Assembly (NCBI GenBank): GCA_907163375.1 | Contig: CAJQUW010000885.1 | Coordinates: forward strand, 124,001 to 188,000 | DNA length: 64,000 nt | From: Prostheceraeus crozeri | Taxonomy: Eukaryota; Platyhelminthes; Polycladida; Euryleptidae | Reading direction: 5' to 3' | Part shown: positions 40,695-52,352 of the stretch, in pieces | How the letters are laid out: every line of letters starts with the position of its first letter | Numbering within the stretch: position 1 is the stretch's first letter | Program-made: the position numbers and the translations under genes | Notes under the pieces: model-generated | Database searches by the model: none | What the model was told of the DNA's origin: nothing | The model's input: only the letters and a program-made list of their open reading frames with translations

Positions 40695-42924
40695 TATTGA
40701 ATATAAATCAAAAGGCGACAAAGGCTCAAAATCATTGCATTTATTGCGAATTTTCGTCGAAGACTTCTTCAAGCGACAACGTACTTTACAAAAGTGAAGT
40801 GACAAGAATCTCAAAATATTTTATATCGTAAGAATGTTGCATCATTTTCTGCAGGAGATTGACAAAACGTCATTTAATGAATCAGGAAAATTCTACGCAA
40901 GAAAGTGAGACTGACTCTAACTCTGTTGCTTCACAATTATGGAAATGTAGAAATCCCACCATAAATGACAATAGTGAAACTACGATCTTACCAAGTAATC
41001 TTGAAACAGAGATCAACGCTCTAGATAGTAAATTAGTCACTGAATTTAACAAAATTAATTCTCACCAACGACAAAATTCCTGTAGCCACACTATAAAAGA
41101 GATTTGTGAAATTACGGATACTGTTATTAAACAGTCTGATAAATCGCATCGCCTCATTGCTTTGAATGCTGGTGATCATGATAATATGTTTGAGCAACAC
41201 TTATCGAATTACAAAGTTACGGAAAATAAATTACCATCCTCTACTCAGATAGCCTTTAATCGCAAACTTAAAGCTATAGCTAATAAACAAACTGATAATA
41301 ATATCAAACACTGTCTGAATAGTGTTAACTGCAGCGAACCGGTTCCTAGTATAATGAATTTAACTATTAAGGATCATAAAACTCCCCTTGCTGCCTGGCC
41401 TATAGTCAGTGCAACAGACACTCCGGCCGACCCTTTATATAAACTCCTAACCTTAATATTTAAACCTCTACTCCAGAGGGTGAAGGCTCATTTACAAGAC
41501 ACAGAGTCTTTTGTTGAATCTATTAAGAAAGTTCAATTGAGCAATACTCAAATCAATTATTTGTCCTATGGATCCCTAGATATCCAAAATCTTTATGGTA
41601 GCATCCCTCTAAGCGGGAAAAATAATATATTTGAAGTTTTTTGTAAGTTTTTTAGTGACAATGCCGAATGTACGGAATGGTCAAATATTACTTGTCTGAA
41701 AGATATCCTTAGACTTGCGATTACTTCGGATAGTATTTATATCCAAAATAAAGTCTATACTCAGCAGAAAGGCCTCGCTATGGGGAATCCGCTTTCGCCT
41801 ATATTGGCTTTATATACGTCGACTATATTGAAAAAGAAATTTTCAATAAAACTTGTCAAATAAAATATTGGCCTAGGTATGTCGATGATATTTACTTTAT
41901 CTTCGATGGTAACCCCATGGACTTATTAAATTTAGCCAATAGCTTTTTTACGATATTCAATTTACTTTAGAATACCCCAAGGATAATGGAGAAATAAGTT
42001 TCCTTGATACTTGTACTAACAAAGTTCATACTGAAAAAATTTAGTTTCTTTTAGCACGTATCTATTTATCAAAGAGCTTCATAGTGGCCACATTTTGCCA
42101 TGGACGAGCGCAGTCCCTAAAACTAGAAAAATCAATATAATAAAAACTGAACGTTTACGCGCTATACGCAATAGCTCCACTGAGGATTTAGCTCAAAAAT
42201 CGCTTGATATATTATATCAACGCTTTCTTAACAATGGTTATCCGCCTGCTGTTGTCAAGAAATTTCTTTATAGATCTACCACCCCTATTAATAAGAATAA
42301 AATGAGAAATTCGGAAGGTATTATCCGCATTAACCTCCCTTTCATCAATGACACTTGGTCTTGCAAAGTTTTCAATATTTTTAGAAAGTCGAATCTCCCT
42401 CTGAATATTCAACCTATATTTAAAACCAATAGACCTTTGCATCGCCTCTTACAACAGAAACCTAAATTACCCTGTAATAGCAGCTGTATGTGTCATAATA
42501 ATAACATTTGTAATATCAAAAATACGGTTTACAAAATCACGTGTAACATCTGCTCTCAGGAATATATAGGTGAAACTCATAGAACTTTTAGAAAGAGAAT
42601 TTCGGAGCATCTTACAATGAAATGTAGTCAAGTTTATCAACACTTCAAATCTAAACATAACAAAAAACTCCATCCATCCTCGCCAGCTGTTCCTACGATT
42701 CTCATCATCGACGATTAGGCCTAATTTAGTCCACCTGGATTGAGAAATTAAAGCCGTCCATCAACTGCAGAAAATGATGCAACATTCTTACGATATAAAA
42801 TATTTTGAGATTCTTGTCACTTCACTTTTGCAAAGTACGTTGTCGCTTGAAGAAGTCTTCGATGAAAATTCGCAATAAATGCAATGATTTTGAGCCTTTG
42901 TCGCCTTTTGATTTATATTCAATA
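40695..42924 (+). mobile_element. Penelope-like element with 160-bp inverted termini
   Basis: 40695-40854 and 42765-42924 are inverted repeats with two mismatches in 160 bp. They enclose a broken PLE gene and sit between TA microsatellites. Inverted terminal repeats of this kind are known for PLEs. The near-identity of the arms implies a recent origin, yet the gene is disrupted. Confidence 0.88.
40859..42718 (+). pseudogene. PLE RT/GIY-YIG gene with frameshifts
   Basis: The first frame (40859-41863) holds LTIKDHK, SLDIQNLYGSIPL (motif A) and KGLAMGNPLSPILA (motif B). A frameshift near 41830 leads to a frame with PRYVDDIYFIF (motif C), another shift near 41950 leads to EISFLDTC, and a third frame (from about 42040; track frame 42095-42718) carries the rest: CNSSCMCHN cysteine cluster, then a GIY-YIG domain (VYKITCNICSQEYIGE, RKRISEH). 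The gene has all PLE parts in order but needs at least three frame corrections, so it is inactive. Confidence 0.88.
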
Positions 42925-42948
42925 TATATATATATATATATATATATA

Positions 42949-43105
42949 ATACACAAATTAGGAAAAACTAAGATTTAGATTCCCGGCCGGATTCACCTCT
43001 TTGAGGCTAGTCATGAGCCTACCCATGACTAGCCTCCTAGCCTCAAAGAGGTGAAATACAGTCGGGTTGGGGATCTAGATCTTAGTTTTTCCTGAGTTGT
43101 GTATT
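42949..43105. repeat. Foldback palindrome 3 (~70-80-bp arms)
   Basis: 42949-43015 and 43024-43105 are inverted (AGGAAAAACTAAGAT, CACCTCTTTGAGGCTAG), with one arm longer by a short duplication. It directly follows the TA run at the end of the PLE. Confidence 0.85.
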
Positions 43106-43673
43106 ATTATTTGACAACCATTTTATATCTATAGGTGTGTATATTTTCAAAATAATGGTAATCGACAATTTCAAAGAAAAGTTACAAGAAATAGTGGTAC
43201 ATATAACTTCAAGGAATGACACAATAACAAGAAATCACCGATGTAAACTGATAAGCCTAAAACGCTTGTAATTTCTGTATTGATTTAAATCAAATCGCAG
43301 TCTCATCTCCGAAGCAAATCAGTTTACAGTCGAAAAGAATATTGTTCGTTTACGTCATTGCAACGTAGTACTTAAATAGATAGGAATTAGAAAACCAACA
43401 TAAAAACACAAGCATGTACAAAAGTGGACAAAACAATCATTTTTGCAGATGGGTTGCCATCACAAAACCCTTTGTTGAAAACCCCGTTGAAAATTCGATT
43501 ATAAAAATGACACACGACCTCTGATATTCTTTGCTACCTATGATAGCAATAAGAGTTTGCCGGGCTGTTTTCCCCCAGTTTCGTTGACGAAGATTCCTTG
43601 AAATAGTCATGTGTGAAACAGTTTTCTGCTGATTTGAGAGAGAGGAGACGTAAATTTTGAGCATAATGTATTC

Positions 43674-43716
43674 GCAAACATGTTTCAGCGGTGTCGATGG
43701 CCATCATCATCAGTGC
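43674..43716 (-). ncRNA. Hammerhead-like motif, minus strand
   Basis: Minus strand: GCA, CTGATGA (43707-43713), a GATGG/CCATC-bearing spacer, GAAA (43683-43686), CATG, UU and UGC pairing with GCA. A degenerate plus-strand partner is at about 44605-44635, where CTGATGA has become CTAATGG. Confidence 0.55.
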
Positions 43717-44097
43717 ATAGAGATAAAAGAAAAATAAAGGGTCAGTTTTTATGCAAATTTACAATCACTGAAAATCAGTAAAGTAGAAGTGGTCAAAAAT
43801 AAATTAAAAATCAATAAAATCAATTTCTCGACATGCTCGTATGTTTTAAAAACAAGTCAATTTGCACGAACTGGACTCTAAAGAAAACGAATAATCTGGT
43901 GCATACCCATAAAGAGTCATACTGTCCAGATTCCTACAAAAATAATGCCATCACTATTCAACAGATCACGAAAATTGACTAGTTACCCCCTTGACCGTGA
44001 GAACAATAGAACAATCGTTCGTGAGATCTTTGTACAAAATTGACATCATCCGAAGCAAATTAAAAGAATATTTTGCTATTTAATTTTGCTAAAAGAA

Positions 44098-44170
44098 TCT
44101 CCGCAAAAAACTGAATCCTTTGATATAACAATTTTCACTGTATACAGATACTTTTTTGAGTCGACACTCT
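44098..44170 (+). repeat. Dispersed repeat family 3, copy B
   Basis: It matches 12440-12530 closely (ATCTCCGCAAAAAACTGAAT, TTTTTTGAGTCGACACT) and 55515-55620 more weakly. Confidence 0.65.
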
Positions 44171-44189
44171 ACCTATACATCCCTACTCT

Positions 44190-44543
44190 ATGATTGCCAT
44201 CACCACCTTGAAAAATCAAAACTTAATAAAAAACAAAGATGAAATGAAATTCCTTTTGACGAATGCTCTTCCCTCGTTTACAAATATACCTGTGAGTTAT
44301 GCAATAAAAGCTACTGGAGAGACTACTCGTCGGCAGTTGCGCAAACGAATCAACGCACACCGAAAAGGAAGACCGCCATCCGAGATTTCAATGCACGAAC
44401 ACGTACCGAAGAAAGAAAATGTCAAAATAATGATCAAAACGCCATACACGAAAATTGCTGAATCGCTGTACATCAAATCCTTCACCAACAAGAATCTAGT
44501 ACTGAACAACAACACCCAATCAGAGTCACTTCTACTTTATTGA
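44190..44543 (+). pseudogene. PLE GIY-YIG endonuclease fragment
   Basis: 117 codons; residues about 38-65 (SYAIKATGETTRRQLRKRINAH) match the second half of a PLE GIY-YIG domain, followed by PPSEISMHEH, as in the PLE at 38039-39844 (PTEISLHIH). The RT and first half of the domain are missing. Confidence 0.75.
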
Positions 44544-44869
44544 TTTTTCAGTGATTGTAAATTTGCATAGAGACTGACCCTTTATTGTCTTTTATCTATT
44601 ATGCACTAATGGTGGTGGCCATCGACGCCTCTGAATAAATTCCGTTCAAAGCTTTCTTAAGATATGCTTTCTTAAATGTGCAATATTGATTGAGAATTTT
44701 GTAGATCATGCTAAAAAGAAGTGTGGTGAATGAAGGCAATTTAATGAAAAAACATATAAGCCATCATCCTTGCAAGTAATTCATTGGTCGAACATAATTC
44801 CTTCCGGCTGACCAAATCATTTCTTACTTTGTTGACAATTTATCTTCAAAAAAATCGGGCAAGGGGTTG

Positions 44870-45735
44870 GGGCTCCTTTCCGAAGGCATCTAACAGAAAA
44901 TCAAGCGAGGACGAGGTTATATTGAGGGCGACCAGTGCACGGATAGTCCGGCAGCCAGAACGAGTTTCTGCAGGGAACGAGGCCGAAAATGATACTTTCA
45001 CAGAATGATGTACAACCTATGCCTACTACGAATCGGCACGTCTGCCGAGTTCTAGTGAGTTCCTCTTCTTGTCAGACAGGATCAAAGAAAAACACATGTA
45101 AATCCAATGGGACGCAGATTGCAGTTTTTCGCTAAAATGAAATTTTCTATGTTTTCCCTGATTAAACGAAAAGTACTAAACCCAGAGTCATAATTTTTGG
45201 CATGGAATGTCTTTAGGTCATTTCCTATGATGTGCATGCGCTATTGTCATGTATCTGATCGGCAATGTATGTGAGAATGTGGTTCATTGTGGATGAAGTG
45301 GGCCAACATGCTGGTATTTGCCGACATTAAGAGGCTCGCCAAATCTGAATGTGTTTAGCTTTATTATACACAGGGGTGCATGAACATGAAAGTAAATGAC
45401 CTGAAGACATTCCATGCCAAAGATTATGACTCTGGGCTTAGTACTTTTCGTTTATTTAATCAGAGAAAACATAGAAAATTTCATTTTAGCGAAAAACTGC
45501 AATCTGCGTCCCTTTGGATTAGCATGTGTTTTTCTTTGATCCTGTCTGACAAGAAGAGGAACTCACTAGAACTCGGCAGACGTGCCGATTCGAAGTAGGC
45601 ATAGGGTGCACATCATTCTGTGAAAGTATCATTTTCGGCCTCGTTCTCTGCAGAAACTCGTTCTGGCTGCCGGACTAGGAGGCTTCCTTAAAAGTATCTA
45701 ACAGAAAACCAGGCGAGGTCGAGGCTGGGTACCTT
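44870..45735. mobile_element. Foldback element with ~280-bp inverted arms
   Basis: 44944-45223 and 45394-45676 are inverted and nearly identical (GCAGCCAGAACGAGTTTCTG, AATCGGCACGTCTGCCGAGT, GTTTTTCGCTAAAATGAAAT), with a 170-bp centre. Outside the arms a ~65-bp phrase (CTAACAGAAAA.CA.GCGAGG.CGAGG) is present on both sides in direct, not inverted, orientation. Diverged relatives lie at about 13150-13270 and 52960-53135. Confidence 0.88.
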
Positions 45736-45736
45736 C

Positions 45737-46350
45737 AGGGCGACAGATGTCAGGCATATAATTGCATGTAAAATGCAAATAACTAAATTGCATATTACAG
45801 AGAATTCAGTCAGCCTATGTAACATCTTATTGAACGAAGGGCGAATCATATCATAATGCATCAATCATGCTCGGTATTAAATATCATTCAGCTGCGGAAA
45901 AGGTCTGTATTCACAGTTTCGACATTATTCCATTTCCTTGACTATGTTTGATGGACATTCATGAAAATTGAAAACTATTATTTTCCAGCTCTGTGATTGG
46001 CTGAAAAACTTCTGTACTGTCTGCCAAACACATAATACACTTACAAATCGTTTGGGTTTTCATAGTAGGCATGTATATGGAGAAGTCACATACGAAATAT
46101 CACTTCAACACAAAGTAGTTATGTTGGCAAAAAATGATCTTTGTAATATGAAATGCAGGTTGGGGATACCTGCGACAACCCCAAGTATAAGAATTGCGAC
46201 TATGCCTTTCAGGTTTTAATTTCATTGGGTTATGTATTGAGCATAATGCAATTCTAAGATGAATTACGCATGAACAGTTGTATGAGGAATGTTTGTTTTA
46301 TCTGCATACCACCCAAATATTAACTAGAAAATATTTAGATGATATAGGCC
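45737..46350. other. Gene-free stretch
   Basis: Nothing supported. Confidence 0.4.
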
Positions 46351-46352
46351 TA

Positions 46353-47069
46353 CCCTCACAAAAATTCCTCATGAAATTTCATGAAATTTTTTCTCATGTA
46401 TGTCTCATGAAATTTCATGCGGATTTGGAACGTTTTCGCATAAAATATCTCATCAAATTTCATGAGTTTCTAATAAAAAGCTCATTAATAAATTAATAGT
46501 TGCTCTTTCGTACTTCTGAACTTATTTTTCTGGTTATTGAGGCTTTCTTGGCCTCGCCGCCTTTCCCAGAGCATTCCCACGCCATATCGTCAATAATATT
46601 CCAGTATCCGCAATAACGAACCCACATTGTTATTACGATAAGCTATTGAACTGTTACTGTATAGGGTATACCTCAATTTTCAACATCTAATTGTAAAGTC
46701 AAATTATACATGCATCATCTCGAGAAGACTGTTGCAGATCGCTATGATATATTCTATATTGTTGCATTTTATCTTTTATAGACTAAACTAACTATCTTTT
46801 ATAGATTGAATAAGCTTTATTGTGGCTCCTTCCTTTCCCGACCTCATGAATGCTCATGATTTTCCTATGAACGTATCATGAGATATTGTCCTTATGAATG
46901 TTCTCATTACCACTCATTATATTCTCATCAAAGCATCATGAGAACATCATGAGTTAAATATTTTCTTATGAGAATATGACGAGACTCATCATAACCTCAT
47001 TAGCTCTCATAAAAATCTCATCAATCGGCATTAAATTTCATGAGTTCACATGAAAACTTTTCGTGAGGG
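46353..47069. mobile_element. TA-flanked MITE with dense TCATGA subterminal repeats
   Basis: The ends CCCTCAC(A/G)AAAA are inverted and flanked by TA (46351-46352, 47070-47071). The outer 150-200 bp on each side hold many copies of CTCATGA/TCATGAG. No transposase. It has the same architecture as the element at 53321-54317 but a different sequence. Confidence 0.75.
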
Positions 47070-47071
47070 TA

Positions 47072-47553
47072 CACTTCATCTAAGCTCTTATGTCATGTTT
47101 GATGTCTGATTTCAACACTGAAATTTAATATTTGACCGGCTGAATTGATTCCGTAGAGTCTAGTCTGGTTAATTGTCGGATTGTTTATAGAAAAGGGTTT
47201 CGAATGTATTCTCCCGATAAATTGCGAGAAAGTTCAGAGATCATTGTTGATGAAAGGTGTCAAGAAGGCCTACTTTCATTAACTTTAATTCCAAAGCCCT
47301 GGATGACATTCTTATACTTAGTGTTTTATTGCTTGTTCTTCGAACATACACGTTTTTATTGCTATAATAATATCATTTCACATTTTGTAATAAACATGCT
47401 CCCTGTACTCACAATCATTGAGTTCGAAGTGTTTTGCTGATGTGCTACAGTTTTGAAACTTTTGAAAGTTGAACCTTGACCGTGAGGCGACCTTTCATAA
47501 GAAAGCAATGCTGATAAATTTGTTATTTGTTTTCACGATACACTCTCCTGATG
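47072..47553. other. Gene-free stretch
   Basis: A 78-codon open frame at 47204-47440 has no recognisable domain. Confidence 0.4.
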
Positions 47554-47968
47554 GGTACTTCTATTCTTCCCCCCCCCCACATTTCTGTTGTTGACACCCG
47601 GAAATGTTGCATCGTCAACGATCTTTTGGTTCTACCTGTTCTCACTAGCGTCACATAGCGTTGAGTGTGTAAAACTCCTCTTATCTGACTTGTAGAGCAT
47701 TTACAGTCTCAAAATTAGACAACTACTTGTCATTTGTCTGTGGACAACAATCACACAAAGTCCGAAGATTACAGCTGTACCTTGTATTCTAACTGAGTAA
47801 CCAAGGGACCAATCCTTCATCCCAGGGTTCAAGTAAGACTTCTCAGTCGTGTTGTAGTGTCACTCAGTGACAGATCAAGTCTATTCTAAACCCAATGTGA
47901 CTACCTTTGGCGAAATTCGATGATTTTGGAAAACTTGAAAATGTGGGGGGGGGAAGAATAGAAGTACC
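47554..47968. mobile_element. Short TIR element with poly-C/poly-G ends
   Basis: GGTACTTCTATTCTTCCCCC at 47554 recurs inverted at 47943-47968; the ~30-bp ends each contain a run of 9-10 C (or G) and an ACATTT continuation. 415 bp, no coding content. Confidence 0.7.
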
Positions 47969-49319
47969 TCAATGCATCAAGTAACAATGTACATTTCAAA
48001 CCTATTTCTTTGTTTTCATTTCTTAAGAAAGTCGCAAGAAACCCCAAGCCATTACCAACTTGAGACACTACTACAGTAATTCTAAGATGTTGTAGAAGGA
48101 GTAGATGTGGCAGAATCTTTCATCATGCATGCAGTGATAGAACGTTAGCCAAGCTAATTAACAGTGGAAAAAGAAGTATCTTTGAAGAAAATGTGTAAGT
48201 GCATTCAGAGTTTTAAAAAATATCTCAAGAGTCGCCATTTTATGGTACCAATAATTACTGTTCAAGGAAAATATGAATACAAGAAACTTATGAGACCTGA
48301 CTCTAATATCAAGCAAAGTGATTAGACAAAGGAATTTATGGGAGCCTTCATCTAACATTCACAATCACGCTGGATAATCTCCAGATTTCAATGCGAGAAT
48401 CGTCATGGCATGTACAGGCCTCCGGGGCTGGCGTCTATTCAAAGCTCTCATGACATATTTCCTCAGATCAAACAAAGTCTTGAACTTTCTCTAATCGATT
48501 TTTGCTTTGAACTGTTGCCATGAATTGGCTATCGGATTGTTGCTTTGCAAGGGAAGGAATTGCTGGCATTTTCATTAGTCAAGTCATTGTTCCCCAGGAG
48601 ATGTATTACTGCCTTCTTCTCCTGAAATCTACTGCAACTGTGCGTTTCTTTTGCATTGTAACATGACTGATGCTCATAATTGTATCAATTGATAGTTGCT
48701 TATGATGTTTGTGTGCCACTTAAATGTGATAAAACACACCCTAGTGAACAAAAATGATAAGTAACCAATAGTTCTACATGCATCCAGACTTTTGCAATAC
48801 CGTTATCTCTGCTTTAATTGTTGTGATTTTATGTGTAGTGATATTTTGTGGGTAAAGATTTTTTGGGAGTCGGTCAGCCCCATGGATTCCCCCTGTCGGC
48901 GCACTTGGCACTAGTTTACTTCACATTTTCGGAGATCAATTCGAATTACTCAATTCGAGATCCCAGGGTTGAGATCTGTCGTCTATCGCATCGCCAACAC
49001 AGAAGATTAATAATGATTGTGCAAACTCAGGTACTCATTAACAGCTAAAAGTAACAAGACGTCACATGCATTGATATATTTCATCTCTAAAGAATTAAAC
49101 TTGCTTTTGAAACTTCGAGCAGATGAACTACACCTAACTGTGCCCAAGGAATTCCATTGAATTCCGCAGAATTTCCAAAGAACTGTACAATATGGACCTA
49201 TTTGATTGTGATTTCTTGTGACTAGTTATATGAAATCTCGTGGCTATGTAACTTACTTTAATGTAAGATAACAAATGTAAGGACGCTTGAAAACAAACGT
49301 CTAACGCAGTATATTGAAT
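47969..49319. other. Gene-free stretch
   Basis: Nothing supported in either strand. Confidence 0.4.
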
Positions 49320-49475
49320 ATATAAAGAGAATGACAGCGATATAATGTCAATAATAAAAGACAGCAACACCCTTGATTCCCAGAATGCACTCGCCCAATC
49401 CAGAAATCGAACCGAAGCCCGCGGTGGAGATGAGCTCGCACCTTCTTCACTAGACCACGCTGACGGTACAAAAGA
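49320..49475 (-). repeat. tRNA-derived SINE
   Basis: On the minus strand it opens with an A-box-like TGGTCTAGTG, then GAGCTCATCTCCACCGC and a B-box GGTTCGATTTC, the layout of a tRNA-type pol III promoter. It continues GGGCGAGTGCATTCTGGGAAT and ends in a T/A-rich tail (CTTTTATTATTGAC). Two related fragments lie at 26424-26600. Confidence 0.75.
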
Positions 49476-50056
49476 ATGTGAGTGAAGGCAGAAGTCATCT
49501 CCAAGTGATATCAGCAGCTCATTGTTACCACCATTCATTTTGTAGCGTGGCAGCATATTCATGTCATTCGACTATGTCACATTTTAGAAATTGATACCAA
49601 AGGCCTGTCGTAGGCGTCGTACATGTTTATTGAATATCTGAAGAGACTGCATGACGATGATGCTATCAATAATAATCATTTTGGGACTATCAATTGTCGA
49701 TATCACTTATGACTTTGAGAAATACATGTGCAGGTGTTGCAGAGAGGCAGATGGTCTATATGTTCATTGTACATGCACTTCAGACCCCGCTGTGGATTAC
49801 AGCCTATTAAGAACGACATGTTGTCCTGCAGAATTCTTCTCAGCTTTGACCTCATTCACTTATGTTTCGTGTTCAACTGCATCCCTCCCAAGAGCGTCAC
49901 TTCTCCTAAAGTGACGCATTTCTTGTGAATTCATGTGAAGGGACCACAGAATTTGATTGTTGTCGAGCAAGTCGTCTAGTTCTGTGGATGTGACAGAAAC
50001 AGAGGATATGTGAGAAAAATATTATGCTTATTAACATATCCGCATTTTTCCATATA
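49476..50056. other. Gene-free stretch
   Basis: Nothing supported. Confidence 0.4.
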
Positions 50057-50058
50057 TA

Positions 50059-51462
50059 CTCATTGACAAAATTAATGAAATAAACTATCATTGGCTTGAA
50101 TTGAAGTTTGTTTCATTTTTTTCTCAGGTATGATGCAATATCTCGCTTTCTATGTATTACCATTCAACACATTAGAGAATGGAGAAAGATCTATGGTGGT
50201 CAAATTTCAAATTTTGATATCGATACAACTGTCACAATTGCTTTTACAAATTGAACATAAACGTGAACTGAAATCCAGCTTATGTAAAATAAAATGGCAC
50301 ACGATCAGTTTACCAGAGGTATGGCTACTGGAATGATTCGTTGTGGTAGAAGTTGTGCGAGTGTTGCCGAAGAGCTGCGACTATCGAGAGTCGTTGTTTG
50401 GAGGTGGTGGTGTCGATGGAAAGCAGAAGGAGATGTTAAAAGGAAGAAGGGATCCGGTCGACCAAGAAAGTCTGCAGGAAGGACAGACGCACGTCTAGTT
50501 TTAGCTGCAAAGAGGAATAGATTTGTGTCAGTCCCAAAGCTAGCCGTACACCGGAAGAGTGCCTCAAATATAAACTGCTGCGTTCGAACGGCTTACCGAA
50601 GATTGCGTGAAGCTGGAATTCAATCGAAACGACCAGCTGTACTAATTCCATTTAGTTTTGAGTACCGCAGAAGACGATCGAGTTGCCTGGTGTGATGCCC
50701 ATCGCTCATGGAATGACCATCACTGGCAGAAAGTCTTGTGGACCGATGAATCGAGATTCACTCTGGATTTCAATGACGGTCGTGTCAGAGTGCATCGTCT
50801 TCCAGGTGAGCGCTTTGCCCCATGCTGTATTAAAGAACACGACAGATATGGTGGTGGAAGGGTTATGCCGTGGGGTGGCATTTGGCATGGCGGACGAACG
50901 ACAGCACTCATCATCAAAGGCACGTTGACTGGAGAGAGGTATCTCAATGAAATTGTGCTTCCTGTTGTTGCCCCAATGGTCAGGGTGGAGGATCTCGTCT
51001 TCCAAGACAACAACGCAAGACCACATCGCTACTCGGCTGTCATTGCCACTGTTAGGAGATTGAACATTCAAACCCTTGACTGGCCTGCACGCTCACCTGA
51101 CTTGTCACCCATTGAACACGTCTGGGACGAGCTTGGGCGCCGAGTGAGAGACCGCTATTCACTTCCACCAGTGTCCCTGAAGATTCTCTCTGAAAGACTG
51201 ACAGAGCAGTGGCTTCTCCTTGAAACATCCTTCATTCAGAAACTTTGTGAATCCATGCCATCTCGGATTACTGAATGTATTGGAGCTAGAGGAGGGCACA
51301 CGCGCTATTAAAGTTGAATCTGCTACATGCGCTGTTTTTCTGTGGTGGAGACTTGGTGGAGATTGTGACTAAATTATCAAGGTATCATACATACATGTAT
51401 ATATACCAGTCAAAAATGAAAGAAGTTAAAGAAGTAAATGTTTCAAAAATTTTGTCAATGAG
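50059..51462 (+). mobile_element. Tc1-type transposon, full length
   Basis: CTCATTGACAAAATT at 50059 recurs inverted at 51448-51462, and TA (50057-50058, 51463-51464) flanks both ends, the target duplication of Tc1/mariner elements. At 1.4 kb with a single transposase gene it is a complete copy whose gene is frameshifted. Confidence 0.88.
50294..51311 (+). pseudogene. Tc1-like transposase with one frameshift
   Basis: The first part (ATG 50294) carries a helix-turn-helix DNA-binding region (SCASVAEELRLSRVVVWRWW), a GRPRK AT-hook-like motif and a second helical domain. A one-base shift near 50677 moves the reading to the downstream frame (to 51311), which has the catalytic residues: Asp in WTDESRF, Asp in FQDNNARPH and Glu in SPIEHVWDELG. 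There are 35 residues between the second Asp and the Glu (DD35E), against 34 in classical Tc1. Apart from the shift the gene looks intact. Confidence 0.9.
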
Positions 51463-51464
51463 TA

Positions 51465-52352
51465 TGAATGCTTGACAGACCATTTTAACCAGCTTTACTA
51501 TTTTTTGTTTTCATGCAAGTTTTCAAGATGTGCTTTTTTTCAAGACATACGATTGCTTTCTTTCAACAGTCACATCCCACCACGGTTCCGAAGCGGCACG
51601 AGATTTGTGGGAAGAAGACGATTCGGTGTTGATACGAAGTACACGGAAAATGTTCTACAGCATATTTAGCACGTGGACTTAGGAATGATGATATTAATTC
51701 GCCCTAACTCACTCCCACCCCCAGTGGATGCAGTTTAAAACGAACCCATCTTTGAACCATTGAGAGGACATAACAGGTAGAGCAAAAATCAGGGGTTCTG
51801 TGCGTTGAAACTCGACTTTTCAAAAACAAAGCACCATGGCAGAGTGGCGAAGTTAAATATTGGAAAAAAGTAATTGACAAATTGATTTAAATCACTGATC
51901 TCAATGAAAATAATGTGAGCTTGGATACACTGGAACCTCCCTTGCAGGTTAAACAAACTTAAATGTAAATGCTTTTTGTTTTGGTGTTTGGCGATTTTTC
52001 AGCTTTTTTTCTTAGGCCTACTCGATCGTGTCTTGCATGTTTACATGTAATGTGCAATGCCTGCAGGCATGCTTTCATTGATGATCACAATGATGAATTT
52101 GATTCTGTACATCAATACGTTTAGAATTAATGCAAGGCTCCTCTGTCATGAATAAATCTATTAATCTGAGAACTCTCCATTTTCCTTTCAGAAATTATCA
52201 TGCATTTTTTCATATCAAGCATATGCTATCATCTTTGACAATAAAAACTCAAATAATGAGTTTTTTTGCTTGATTTTGATAATTCATGAACTGAAGCCAT
52301 GGATCTGTTACATAAATTCTAATAAAGTTGAACTAGAGAGTAATAAATAAAG
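51465..52352. other. Gene-free stretch
   Basis: AT-rich, nothing supported. Confidence 0.4.

Larger units (their letters stand above)
43640..44645 (+). mobile_element. Penelope-like remnant with inverted termini
   Basis: The segment 43690-43790 read on the minus strand matches 44525-44635 (CAGTGATTGTAAATTTGCAT, TGACCCTTTATT, TGGCCATCGAC), so the remnant has inverted ends. It encloses a GIY-YIG fragment (44190-44543) and repeat family 3 (44098-44170). Most of the RT is missing. Confidence 0.7.

Noticed and set aside
40676-40735. Hammerhead in CTGATGAAGTATTGAATATAAATC... near the third PLE
   Set aside because: The second box reads GACAAA instead of GAAA and no stem II could be drawn, although GAGCC/GGCTC pair.
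49320-49475. Functional tRNA gene
   Set aside because: The A and B boxes are present but the cloverleaf acceptor stem is not; the tail and repeated copies fit a SINE.
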